The position numbers and the translations under genes were made by a program. Positions 17,051-26,351 of a stretch of DNA of 64,000 nt are shown one piece after another; within the stretch, counting starts at the first letter, position 1; each line of letters begins with the position of its first letter. Source of the DNA: Vibrio ziniensis (GTDB lineage Bacteria > Pseudomonadota > Gammaproteobacteria > Enterobacterales > Vibrionaceae); NCBI RefSeq assembly GCF_011064285.1, contig NZ_CP049331.1:2480001-2544000 (forward strand). The letters run 5' to 3'. The notes below the pieces were generated by a model. The model saw only the letters and a list, made by a program, of their open reading frames with translations. It searched no databases and had not been told where the DNA came from.

Positions 17051-20000
17051 AATCCTAGCTCCATTTGCCCAGCAGCGTTTGTGCGTTCATCCGGCTCTTT
17101 ACCTTGTATCAATAAATCCAATTCTTCTAACATTGTTTGGCTTGGTTTCGCATTGAAAATACCGTGCTGTGCTTTGCCATCAATACCACGCAGGAACAAG
17201 TAATAAACACCACCAAAGTGTTTGTTGTAGTCATAATTTGCTAAACGACTTTGCAAAAAGCGGTGTAATGCCAAAGCATAAAGTTGATATTGCAGATCGT
17301 AACGATGCTCCGCCATTGCTGATGCTAAACGCTCTCCGTGGTAAGCCTCTACTTCATCACCAAGATGGTTCGACTTCCAGTCAAGCACATAGTATTTACC
17401 TTCGTGCTGAAACACTAAGTCGATAAAACCTTTCAACATGCCCTGAACTGTGTAGAAACCTAAATCTCCAGCTTTAGCTGATAAAGGATCATGACGCTGA
17501 ACCACGCGATTTAGCGCAGGAGCAGTCAGCACTTCAATCGGCAGTAAAAACTCCATCTCTACCAATCTCTGATGGGACAACTTTTGGTTTAGCTGTAATT
17601 TTTTACCATCAAGAGGGGTGGCTAACACATCGTCTACCAGCTTTTGGATCACAGGTAACCATTCCATCTCTAACTGTTCTAATTCCAGCAGATGACTAAT
17701 GATTTTAGTGTTGTGCTCACTGGTTGCTGGCTCGGTAAACTCAACCTCTTCAAACACAGTGTGCAAGAAAGTACCGGGGCGAGCACCTCGCGGGAAGTTA
17801 AAGATGGTGCGCTCTTTTTCTATGGGCGTAAGCTCATCATGCTCCTCGGCTGAATCCACATCAAAGCCACCGATTTCGACCGTTGCATCGTGTTCTTTTT
17901 GATGGCTGCCTTGTTTCACCAAGCCTGAATAACTGGTAATGCGCCAATAGCGGTCAATCTCACTGTTTAGCTCTTTGGCTTTAAGCTCTGGCAACGGATC
18001 TACAACTGGTGTGAAGATGGTGTCGAGAGGTTCTGGAGGAGAGGTAACCAAGACGCAAGATAACTTGTTTGCATGTGCTTCCACGGATTGAGTAAGAAGA
18101 TCGATTCCGCCTTCTTGCGCGTTTTGTAAAAGATGACCGATAGCACTGTGGTGCACACCCGTTGGCTCTTTAGTTGAACGACCATTGCGTAATGGTGCGA
18201 CACCGATAAAACAGCCATAGACAGAACGCGTTAGTGCCACATAAATCAAACGTAAATCTTCAGCCAAACGTTCTTTGTCCGCCTGTTGCAACGCTTGTTT
18301 ATCGCCAGTGATATCAAGCAGAGTCTGACCACTATTGCTGTCGTAATATTTGCCTTCGCTCGCTTCTCGGTAACTCACCACAAATGGTAGAAACACTAAA
18401 TCGTATTCCAAACCTTTGGATTTATGGATAGTGACGATCTGTACTAAGTTTCTTTCGGACTCAAGACGTTGGATGGCGTCGTCGTTGCCTCCCATTCCTT
18501 GTTCAGCATCGCTAATTGTCTGAGCGAGCCAACGCAGCAAACCGTGGTCACTGTCGATATCTTGAGTCGCTTGTTGCAACAATTCACTGATGTGCATGAA
18601 ATCGGTAAGATTTCGTTCGCCATCCACCTCTTCCAACCAGCGTTCGGCAATATGACGAAGGCTTAAAACCGAGCGCAGCATTGGCAGCACACCCCGTTCA
18701 ACCCAAAGCCGGCGATACTGTTTAAATTGGTTAACAGCGTTTTCCCACTCGTTTTCATCGTTATTGAGTGCATCAAGTTGTTTGGAGTTCAGAGCAAACA
18801 GCGGAGAAGCTAATGCTGCACGTAATGCTCTGTCATTTTCTGGTGTCAGCACCGCTTGTAGCAAACGTTGAATATCTTGAGCAATCGAGCTGGTAAATAC
18901 ACTGTCACGGTTAGACAAATACACACTGGCAATACCTTGTTTAGCCAAGGCTTCTTTAATCATTCGACCTTCGTTACCCGTTCTCACCAGTACCGCAATG
19001 TCACCCGCCTGAATGCTTTTACCGTTACTACTACTTTTACCGTTACTACTACTTTTACCGTTAACAAACAGCGCCTTATTTTGCTGTGCCGCAGTCAAAA
19101 TGGTCTGTATTTGGCTTGCTGTTGCCTGCGCCATCACTTCTAAATAGTTGCCTTTGGTTACTGGAGAACCATCCGCTTCTTGTAGCCAATAGGTCAACGC
19201 AGGTTGCTTCTCTCCATTCAGTAGCCACTCTTTTTTTGCCGCAAAAGGGTTGGCATCGACAGGCAAAAAAGGAATATCGCTGTCGTAAATAAACGGACTA
19301 TCTGGCAACTCAAACACTTGGTTCACGGCTGCCACCATATCCGAGCTTGAGCGCCAGTTGGTGCCTAATGTGTAGTGCGCTGCCACCTGATTGCGCGCTT
19401 TGATATAGGTAAAAATATCTGCGCCACGGAATGCGTATATTGCCTGCTTAGGGTCACCAATCATAAACAGACCACATTCAGGTGTGTTCAGATAGATACG
19501 GCTAAAAATGCTGTATTGCAGCGGATCGGTATCTTGGAATTCATCGATCATCGCAACCGGGTAAAGATGACGAATGCGTTCAGCCAACAAACCTTGCTCA
19601 TCACCATCAATAGAGGCAGAAAGCTGGCTTAAAAGATCATCAAACGACAACCACTGTTTACTTGCTTTAGCTTTTGCCAGCATGGCTCGACAGTGATGGA
19701 TAGCGTGTGCTGTTAAAGGCGCTTCAATCGTGATTGGCTGTGCTTTGAACTGCTCGATGACGTTAAAAACTTCAAGTAGTGGCGGATTACCCTTCTTAGA
19801 TTTTTCCAATAGTTGGCTTTGAGCAAAGTCAGATAGTGCTTCAGGCACCAGCAAATCATGCGTTGCCGAACTCGCCCACTGAGTCAGGCTTTCAATCCTT
19901 TTTAGCAAGGCATTTTGCGAGTTTTTATGCAGATCGGAGCCTGTAATGCTCGGTTCTATTTCTTCCAATGCACTCAGCCATTGCTGCTTAATGGCGTCAA

Positions 20001-20697
20001 TTTTAGCCAAATTTTGCTGGTGTAAACCGGCAAGGTCACCGTCCATCATCGGCGTGGTCAGAGACAAGGGTATACCCGTTAAATAACCACCAATTTTTCC
20101 TAGCAGTGCCGCTGGCGATGACCATAAACGACGGACTTCAGCGGCTAAATTGAGTGGTAGAGGGTAAAACTGACGACGCCAGTAATCTGCGACTACCTGC
20201 GCTTTGAGATGACTTTCATCGGTGACAAACTCATTACTAAAACGGCTGCCAGATTCAAACGCGTTCTGTGTCAGCATGCGTTGGCAAAAGCCGTGAATGG
20301 TATACACCGCCGCTTCATCCATCTGACGTTCTGCATCGAGCAGCAGTTTTGCCGCCTGAGCGTGATCACTGAAATCATTAAGCAGAGGTTCAATCACAGG
20401 ATCGTTGCTGTGACCTCTTGAAAAGGCTAATCGTGCATCATGAATACGAGCACGGATACGATCACGCAACTCAGCGGTTGCCGCTTCGGTAAAGGTTACA
20501 ACCAAGATTTGATCGACGGTTAGAGGTACTTGATGGCGATTTTGCTCATTTCCATGACCTAACAACAGACGCAAATAAAGACCAGCAATAGTAAATGTTT
20601 TACCTGTACCGGCAGAAGCTTCTATCAAACGCGCACCATGCAAAGGAAACGTCATCGCTTCGAGTGGCGTTGCTACGATATTGGAAGGAACATTCAT
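17047..20697 (-). CDS. recB: exodeoxyribonuclease V beta subunit RecB
   Basis: 3'-5' helicase and nuclease subunit of RecBCD. Domains in order: UvrD-type helicase with Walker A EASAGTGKTFTIAGLYLRL near residue 27, motif II MIDEFQDTDPLQ, motif V/VI IVTIHKSKGLEYDLVFLPF and LIYVALTRS, then the C-terminal nuclease with YVLDWKSNHLG (catalytic Asp and Lys). The 1216-aa length is close to the E. coli 1180. Oddity: residues about 545-560 contain the tandem peptide NGKSSS encoded by an 18-bp DNA repeat. recB is 3' of recC, and its end overlaps recD by 4 bp. Confidence 0.96.
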   Translation of the reverse strand: MNVPSNIVATPLEAMTFPLHGARLIEASAGTGKTFTIAGLYLRLLLGHGNEQNRHQVPLTVDQILVVTFTEAATAELRDRIRARIHDARLAFSRGHSNDPVIEPLLNDFSDHAQAAKLLLDAERQMDEAAVYTIHGFCQRMLTQNAFESGSRFSNEFVTDESHLKAQVVADYWRRQFYPLPLNLAAEVRRLWSSPAALLGKIGGYLTGIPLSLTTPMMDGDLAGLHQQNLAKIDAIKQQWLSALEEIEPSITGSDLHKNSQNALLKRIESLTQWASSATHDLLVPEALSDFAQSQLLEKSKKGNPPLLEVFNVIEQFKAQPITIEAPLTAHAIHHCRAMLAKAKASKQWLSFDDLLSQLSASIDGDEQGLLAERIRHLYPVAMIDEFQDTDPLQYSIFSRIYLNTPECGLFMIGDPKQAIYAFRGADIFTYIKARNQVAAHYTLGTNWRSSSDMVAAVNQVFELPDSPFIYDSDIPFLPVDANPFAAKKEWLLNGEKQPALTYWLQEADGSPVTKGNYLEVMAQATASQIQTILTAAQQNKALFVNGKSSSNGKSSSNGKSIQAGDIAVLVRTGNEGRMIKEALAKQGIASVYLSNRDSVFTSSIAQDIQRLLQAVLTPENDRALRAALASPLFALNSKQLDALNNDENEWENAVNQFKQYRRLWVERGVLPMLRSVLSLRHIAERWLEEVDGERNLTDFMHISELLQQATQDIDSDHGLLRWLAQTISDAEQGMGGNDDAIQRLESERNLVQIVTIHKSKGLEYDLVFLPFVVSYREASEGKYYDSNSGQTLLDITGDKQALQQADKERLAEDLRLIYVALTRSVYGCFIGVAPLRNGRSTKEPTGVHHSAIGHLLQNAQEGGIDLLTQSVEAHANKLSCVLVTSPPEPLDTIFTPVVDPLPELKAKELNSEIDRYWRITSYSGLVKQGSHQKEHDATVEIGGFDVDSAEEHDELTPIEKERTIFNFPRGARPGTFLHTVFEEVEFTEPATSEHNTKIISHLLELEQLEMEWLPVIQKLVDDVLATPLDGKKLQLNQKLSHQRLVEMEFLLPIEVLTAPALNRVVQRHDPLSAKAGDLGFYTVQGMLKGFIDLVFQHEGKYYVLDWKSNHLGDEVEAYHGERLASAMAEHRYDLQYQLYALALHRFLQSRLANYDYNKHFGGVYYLFLRGIDGKAQHGIFNAKPSQTMLEELDLLIQGKEPDERTNAAGQMELGL
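19017..19063. repeat. 18-bp tandem repeat inside recB
   Basis: The unit TTTTACCGTTACTACTAC occurs at 19017-19034 and again, identical, at 19035-19052, followed by a partial third copy (TTTTACCGTTA, 19053-19063). Because the unit is a multiple of three it adds NGKSSS units in frame, in what is likely a surface loop. Confidence 0.9.
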
Positions 20698-20889
20698 TCT
20701 TTTATTGTGCCTTTTGTTAAAACCAAAAAGTTATGTCACTGAATTTATGTGATCTTGTTTGAGTATTTATATGTTGGTGCATGCAAATAAAAACAATCCA
20801 TTGGTTATGCGAGGCTTCTCACAGAACGCACCAATATGGAACATTACACTGCACCCACTTAATGCAAACATAGTTTAAAAAATAATCAC

Positions 20890-21054
20890 TTATAGGTTAT
20901 CTAAACTGCTTGTTTTACTAAAGCTACCCGTTATCAAAACGCTGCCTGCATTAACACCGAATAATGGTCCCTCTGACCTGTGGCCGTACAGCGAACGCCC
21001 TACACCAATAATGATTTTCTGGCGGCCACTTATTTCTGTACCTCTGTTACTCAT
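20890..21054 (-). CDS. possible small protein overlapping the recC stop, 54 aa
   Basis: ORF beginning MSNRGTEISGRQKIIIGV and ending SSLDNL. Its ATG lies in an ATGAGTAA overlap, where recC ends in GAT GAG TAA, so translation could be coupled to recC. It is composed of a glycine- and serine-rich stretch with no recognised domain, and no ribosome site better than the recC terminal codons is visible. It sits between recC and recB, about 190 bp from the recB start. It could be a chance ORF; coordinated conservation in other vibrios would decide. Confidence 0.4.
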   Translation of the reverse strand: MSNRGTEISGRQKIIIGVGRSLYGHRSEGPLFGVNAGSVLITGSFSKTSSLDNL

Positions 21055-24000
21055 CTTTACTACCCACTCTATTAGCTTCGAATACTGCATCAGCACTATC
21101 TATTACATCAGTACTATCCATTAACTGTAGCCTTGGCGTTTGTAGTACTAAGCAAGAGAGTAATTTTGCCTGTTGAGCGAGTTCGTCATTCCAAGATGAC
21201 CAAATTCGAGCGATGTACGCATTGTTCCCTTCACCAGAAGTGGCAAATCCGTCGTTAAAACACTCAGCCATTTTTTTCAAAGATTTCTCATCATCTTCAA
21301 CCCATTTTCCGCGGCTAAACCCAGCTTCAATACAAGCTAGCGCTGTTTTCGGGAAATAAGCGATCGGGGATGTCATTCCTTGATAGAAAAGACGAATCAG
21401 TTCGTCCAACAGCTCTTTAGCAAGCTCTCGGCTTTCTACTGGTGGCAAGATTTGATGAAGCACACCATCTTTACGGTCATAGCCCACCAGATGAGTTTTG
21501 CTGACAAAGCCCATCGCAGCGTGACACAGATGATCTATCCATGCTGACAACAAATCTTGCGAGCGAATTGAACCACTGCGATAACGCACTAGCCCTGATT
21601 GGAAGCGTTTGGTTAACCAACCATTTAACTGAACAGGTTTAGACTCTCCAAGCACATGGCTGGTGATGTTCACTTCACAATCTTCTAGCGGTGATTGGCA
21701 GAGAAAGTGAATTTTCTCTAGCACTTCTTCAGTTTGAACTCGGTTCACTTCAAACTCTAATTCACCAAAAGCGCCAACAGGCAGTTTGCCCTGAGCTCGT
21801 TGCTGCTGGATGAAGTGATGTAATGTAGCTTCTCTATCACTTGTCGCATCTACGCTAAGTAACAGATCAAGCAAATTATCACGCAGTTGATAGCTATTCA
21901 GACCATCCAGTGCGAACGGCTCATCATCTTCCATCACCGCTAAAGGCGGTTCGAAAACCACTTTTAAGCGACGATTGAAAAAGTACTGAACTGGCAATCG
22001 CCAAAAACGCTGTAGCTCAACCAAATCCAGATCTAACGGATAAGTCGCATCCAGTAAGTAATCATCCAATGGCAGATTGAATTCGCCAGCTGGAGTACCC
22101 TGACGCTGCGCCACAGGCAGCCACTCTTTTGCGTAGCTTCCTGCTTCACTTAAAAATGTTTGTGGACTGAATGGCACCAAAGTGTGAACAGTGGAAATCT
22201 TATCCACCAACTTTTTGCCTGAGTCATCACTTGGCAGAGATTCATCGCCAGATAAACAGTAGTTCTGCTGACAATATTCGAGTAATTCACTCACCAACAC
22301 CGATGGAACACGCTCAGTATTGTCTTGAATGGAACGTCCAACGTAGCTGATATATAGTTTTTGCTGCGCAGAGAGCATCGCTTCCAAGAACAGGTATCTA
22401 TCATCATCACGGCGTGAACGATCGCCTCTTCGAGTTCGACCATTCATTAAATCAAAGCCTTCCGGCGGCATAGAACGAGGGTAAACGCCATCATTCATTC
22501 CTAACAAACAGACCGCTTTGAATGGGATAGAACGCATTGGCATCAAAGTACAGAAGTTCACTTGCCCGGCTAAAAAGCGCTGACTAACTCGTGTACCCGA
22601 CAGCTTGTTATTGAGGTATTCGCTGATGATCGCTGGCGCGATATCTTCGCAATAACCTGCATCAACCAGCTGCTCTTTTAATGAAACTAGCGTATCGCGA
22701 ATGGATTTCAGCGCCATTTCACCATCCAGATCGACAGCGAAGAAATCATCAAGCAAGTTGTTCAATACTTCCCGCCAGTCATCTATCGACTGAGTTTGAG
22801 TCAGTAAGGTTCGGTAACGGCTCACGGTTTCAATAAAGCGCGCCAATTTGCCAGCAAGTTCAGCGCTCATGCCCTGAACTTCGTTATAAGGCGCATACAC
22901 ACTGTCGCCATGTTCAAACAGGCTGGTTGATGTCGGCATCGCGTAGCCAAGCAACATACGAGAAAGTCCAAACTGCCAGGTATTTTGATCTGTGTCTGGA
23001 AGATCAAATTCTTGAGCAGTAGTACTGTCCAATCCCCAGCGAATACCTGACTCTTCAACCCAACGTTTTACCAATTCAAATTCGCTTTCATCCAATGCAA
23101 AACGACTCATCATCGCTGGCGTTTCTAACAGCTCTAACAGCTCAGACGCCAAACAGCGAGAATGCGGCAAATTCACCAACTGGATGAAAGCATTTAAGAT
23201 TGGACTCTCTTGATTGGCTGTTCGGTCTGAAATCGAGTACGGGATAAAACGTTCACCGGGCGCATTACCGAACACCGCCTGAATATAGGGGCTGTAGGCA
23301 TTGATATCCGCCACCATCACAATCACATCTCGCGGCTTCAATGTCGGATCACGGTCAAACATGGCTAACAGTTCATCATGCAGCACTTCCACTTCTCGCA
23401 TCGGGCTGTGGCAAGCATGAATAGTTAACGAGCCATCTTGACCGTGGATGGTCGGTTTATGAGTGCTGCTATCGAGGATGTGATCATCTTGATGCTCTTC
23501 AAGATGCAAAATGTCCGCTTGTAACTGTTGAAGTAAGGTTTCTCTAGCAATATCGATAAACAGCTCGTGCTCTTCATTATCATCTTGTGCCAGCAAATAG
23601 AGGTTATCTCTCCCCAATTTGCCCATTGATGCCAACAAGCTGTTACCTACCGCATTGCTGATATGCATTTCATCTTCGGCAACATTACTTTCAATGTCAC
23701 CTTTGAGCGGTGATATTTCGCCCGTCACTGAGAGAGTTTGCCCACTTAATGCCAGTTGTTTACGACGCTGGTTTTCGATTCGAGCCAGATACTTACGGTC
23801 TCGAATATCTCCCCAGTAATGCTGACAAGGGTTAGTGAACATCAGATGCACATCAATGTGTTGGCCTAATGCTTTTAATGCGTCCATATAACGTGGAGGC
23901 AAAGAGGAAATGCCAAAGATAAACAGTCGTTTCGGCAATTTTTCAAGCGGTACATGCCCACTCGCTAGCGTTTCAATAAAACGCTGATATAAGTTGGCTC

Positions 24001-24559
24001 GGTGATAATGGGATTGCTGCTGTTGAATCACTGTGTAGTCGTAAAGTTGCTTCCACAAAATAGGTTGCCACGGGTGCTCGTCACCGATTTCCTCAACCGC
24101 GTTGCCATTCTCCCAAGCTTCAATCCAGTCTGGTCTATACACCAGATAGCCATCAAAAATATCTGCGATTTTTTCCGCAAGTTGGTAGAGCTTAGACTGG
24201 TCAACATCGTCTTTGAGGTAACTTTTAAGCGCAGAGAACGCTTCTAACTCCAACTGAGTCGGAAGCACTTCCATTAACTTCCACGTCATTGCCTCTTTGT
24301 TAAAGGCACTGCGTTTGGGAACGCCTGGCAGAACATGAGTGAACATTTCCCAAATAAAAGTCGCTGGTAGTGGAAAATCGATGTTGGCTGCGATTCCCAG
24401 CTCTTCTGCCAACGCCATTTTCAACCACTGTGACATACCCGGGCTTTGAACCAAGATTTGCTCTTTTTCAAAGGGATTTTCCAGCGGTGCGGCTTTGATT
24501 AGATGTACCAGCAAGATTTTTAAGGTATCGACTTTATTGGAATGGTAAACAGTAAACAC
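21047..24559 (-). CDS. recC: exodeoxyribonuclease V gamma subunit RecC
   Basis: Scaffold subunit of RecBCD that recognises the Chi-type sequence on the 3' strand. The 1170-aa protein has the inactive helicase-like N-terminal half (VQSPGMSQWLKMALAEELGI near residue 40, a degenerate motif I region) and a nuclease-like C-terminal domain. The segment SPILNAFIQLVNLPHSRCLASELLELLETPAM and the block CLLGMNDGVYPRSMPPEGFDL are typical of RecC. It is first in the recC-recB-recD order, about 350 bp before recB. It is slightly longer than E. coli RecC (1122 aa). Confidence 0.95.
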   Translation of the reverse strand: MFTVYHSNKVDTLKILLVHLIKAAPLENPFEKEQILVQSPGMSQWLKMALAEELGIAANIDFPLPATFIWEMFTHVLPGVPKRSAFNKEAMTWKLMEVLPTQLELEAFSALKSYLKDDVDQSKLYQLAEKIADIFDGYLVYRPDWIEAWENGNAVEEIGDEHPWQPILWKQLYDYTVIQQQQSHYHRANLYQRFIETLASGHVPLEKLPKRLFIFGISSLPPRYMDALKALGQHIDVHLMFTNPCQHYWGDIRDRKYLARIENQRRKQLALSGQTLSVTGEISPLKGDIESNVAEDEMHISNAVGNSLLASMGKLGRDNLYLLAQDDNEEHELFIDIARETLLQQLQADILHLEEHQDDHILDSSTHKPTIHGQDGSLTIHACHSPMREVEVLHDELLAMFDRDPTLKPRDVIVMVADINAYSPYIQAVFGNAPGERFIPYSISDRTANQESPILNAFIQLVNLPHSRCLASELLELLETPAMMSRFALDESEFELVKRWVEESGIRWGLDSTTAQEFDLPDTDQNTWQFGLSRMLLGYAMPTSTSLFEHGDSVYAPYNEVQGMSAELAGKLARFIETVSRYRTLLTQTQSIDDWREVLNNLLDDFFAVDLDGEMALKSIRDTLVSLKEQLVDAGYCEDIAPAIISEYLNNKLSGTRVSQRFLAGQVNFCTLMPMRSIPFKAVCLLGMNDGVYPRSMPPEGFDLMNGRTRRGDRSRRDDDRYLFLEAMLSAQQKLYISYVGRSIQDNTERVPSVLVSELLEYCQQNYCLSGDESLPSDDSGKKLVDKISTVHTLVPFSPQTFLSEAGSYAKEWLPVAQRQGTPAGEFNLPLDDYLLDATYPLDLDLVELQRFWRLPVQYFFNRRLKVVFEPPLAVMEDDEPFALDGLNSYQLRDNLLDLLLSVDATSDREATLHHFIQQQRAQGKLPVGAFGELEFEVNRVQTEEVLEKIHFLCQSPLEDCEVNITSHVLGESKPVQLNGWLTKRFQSGLVRYRSGSIRSQDLLSAWIDHLCHAAMGFVSKTHLVGYDRKDGVLHQILPPVESRELAKELLDELIRLFYQGMTSPIAYFPKTALACIEAGFSRGKWVEDDEKSLKKMAECFNDGFATSGEGNNAYIARIWSSWNDELAQQAKLLSCLVLQTPRLQLMDSTDVIDSADAVFEANRVGSKDE

Positions 24560-24743
24560 AATTCACTCATGAAGTTCTCAGCTATATTGCTGTTGAGATT
24601 AGCATAAGTGTTCTTTAGTCATTAGCAATTTGCTCGATACAAGATGCAAAAGGTTAACTATTCCTCACTTACTCTTTACCTTGCTATATGTTTATCAATA
24701 ACGTAAATATATTCACCAATGTTCAATAAATCTAAACATCGTA

Positions 24744-25658
24744 ATGAGCAATATTTCTCTTAAACAACTGAAAGTGTTTACGACCATCACCCAACACAAA
24801 ACCTTAACTACAGCCGCCGAAGCACTGTTTTTGTCAAAAGCAGCAGTAAGTATGGCGCTGTCAGAGCTGGAAAAGCATATTGGTCATGCGCTGTTTGACC
24901 GTGTGAATAATCGCCTAGTTCTCAATCAAGAAGGGCAGAAACTGCTGCCGCTTGCCGATGAACTGCTCAGTCGCTCTAACGCCATCGATCAACTTTTCGA
25001 TGAAGACAACTCTTTATCAGGGCAACTGCGTATTGGCGCCAGTGACACCATAGGCAATCAGGTTGCCCCTTACTTACTCAGTCAGTTTCGCAACACCTAT
25101 CAACACCAGCAGCAGAGTCTGTTTATTTCCAACTCTGCACTGATATGCGAAAAATTGGTCGACTATGAACTGGATATCGCGCTGATTGAAGGGAAAACCC
25201 TTCACCCTCAACTGATTTCTACTCAGTTCAGCCAAGATGAAATGTGTATTGTCTGCTCCCCTTCACACCCACTAGCACAGCAAGAAAAAGTGACATTACG
25301 AGATTTTGAACAGAGCGAATGGATGTTACGCGAGGCAGGCTCTGGCTCTAGAGAATTCTTTTTAAGAGCGGTAGCACCACGCATTGAACACTGGCATGAG
25401 GCTTTTCAGTTAAATACCACTGAAGCCATTATCAACTGTGTCTCCGCTGGATTGGGCTTTGGTTGTTTATCTAAACTGGCGGCACAATCTGCGGTCAATG
25501 ATGGTCGAATCAAAATACTCAATGTTCCTCTCGATATGAAAAGGCGCTTTTGGCTATTAGTTCATAAAGAGAAATACCAAAGTCCACTGCTTAAATGTTT
25601 TATTGAATTCTGTCATCAATGGCATCAAGGTTCGGACAAAGAAAATGAGAGCTTATAG
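24744..25658 (+). CDS. LysR-type transcriptional regulator (YeiE-like)
   Basis: 304-aa LTTR. The winged helix-turn-helix is at residues 1-60 (LKQLKVFTTITQHKTLTTAAEALFLSKAAVSMALSELEKHIGHALFDR), and the effector-binding domain runs from about 90 to the end. The sequence pattern with an early QLFDEDNSLSGQLRIGASDTIGN segment resembles YeiE-type regulators, but target and effector are unknown. It reads divergently from recC with about 180 bp between, where the autoregulatory site would lie. Confidence 0.88.
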   Translation: MSNISLKQLKVFTTITQHKTLTTAAEALFLSKAAVSMALSELEKHIGHALFDRVNNRLVLNQEGQKLLPLADELLSRSNAIDQLFDEDNSLSGQLRIGASDTIGNQVAPYLLSQFRNTYQHQQQSLFISNSALICEKLVDYELDIALIEGKTLHPQLISTQFSQDEMCIVCSPSHPLAQQEKVTLRDFEQSEWMLREAGSGSREFFLRAVAPRIEHWHEAFQLNTTEAIINCVSAGLGFGCLSKLAAQSAVNDGRIKILNVPLDMKRRFWLLVHKEKYQSPLLKCFIEFCHQWHQGSDKENESL

Positions 25659-25713
25659 ACAGATTGACAGGTATATCAGCTTTATAGTCTTCATCTAGAC
25701 ATTTAGCGAACAA

Positions 25714-25733
25714 CCCTGTATAAACACACAGTA
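25714..25733. promoter_or_regulatory. LexA (SOS) box in the yebG promoter
   Basis: CTGT (25716-25719), 8-nt spacer, ACAG (25728-25731): perfect match to the CTG-N10-CAG LexA consensus. It lies 30 bp before the yebG ATG. YebG is a classical SOS gene in E. coli, so regulation by DNA damage is strongly expected. Confidence 0.85.
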
Positions 25734-25760
25734 ATTCAAAAGCAATTTAGAGGATGGACC

Positions 25761-26057
25761 ATGGCTGTCATCGTAAAGTACGTGGTGGAACGCAACGGAG
25801 AAGAGAAAATGACTTTTACCTCGAAAGCCGAAGCTGACGCTTATGACAAAATGCTGGATATCGCGGACGAGCTGTTCGAACTGATCGGTAAGAGTGAACT
25901 GATTGAAGATGAAGCGAAAACGGAAGAACTAGCTATGTTCTTAGCTCAGAACAAAGAAGACGTTCTGGTCGCTTTAGGTGCGAAGCGTAAACCTACGCCA
26001 CCAGCAAAGAAACCAAAAGCAGTAAAGACTGAAGACGCCGTCGACGATGCTGCGTAA
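25761..26057 (+). CDS. yebG: YebG, SOS-induced small protein
   Basis: 98-aa DNA-damage-inducible protein of poorly known function. The N-terminal block MAVIVKYVVERNGEEKMTFTSKAEADAYDKMLDIADEL is the YebG signature; the tail is lysine/proline/aspartate-rich (RKPTPPAKKPKAVK). GAGGATGGACC before the ATG serves as ribosome site, and a LexA box sits upstream. A clear terminator follows. Confidence 0.95.
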   Translation: MAVIVKYVVERNGEEKMTFTSKAEADAYDKMLDIADELFELIGKSELIEDEAKTEELAMFLAQNKEDVLVALGAKRKPTPPAKKPKAVKTEDAVDDAA

Positions 26058-26127
26058 ATTTTGCCTATAAGTTCAAGTTGATGTCTTTGGTTATTGAACT
26101 TTGTTAGTTATAGAGCTTTGTTCGAAG

Positions 26128-26154
26128 AACCGCTGCTTAGACAGCGGTTTTTTT
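26128..26154 (+). terminator. yebG terminator
   Basis: 8-bp stem AACCGCTG / CAGCGGTT (26128-26135 and 26142-26149) with a 6-nt loop, then seven T. It lies about 70 bp after the stop codon. Confidence 0.88.
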
Positions 26155-26351
26155 ATATTGTTTATTCCCTGTTCCATCCAGAGAGATATATCGTTAAAAA
26201 GACAAAAGGTATCGTTCTACGGACTTATTCCTTTTTTGCTCTTTTATCAGTGAAAAAGTCTCTTTATGATGACCATCAGATTATTAATGCAGCGGCTTAG
26301 CTCAACAAGTTGTCTGCTATACCCTATTCAAACATAATACGGAGAGCAAAC

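Noticed and set aside
26094..26300. 68-aa ORF between yebG and dapD
   Set aside because: It runs through the yebG terminator hairpin, has no ribosome site and an AT-driven composition.
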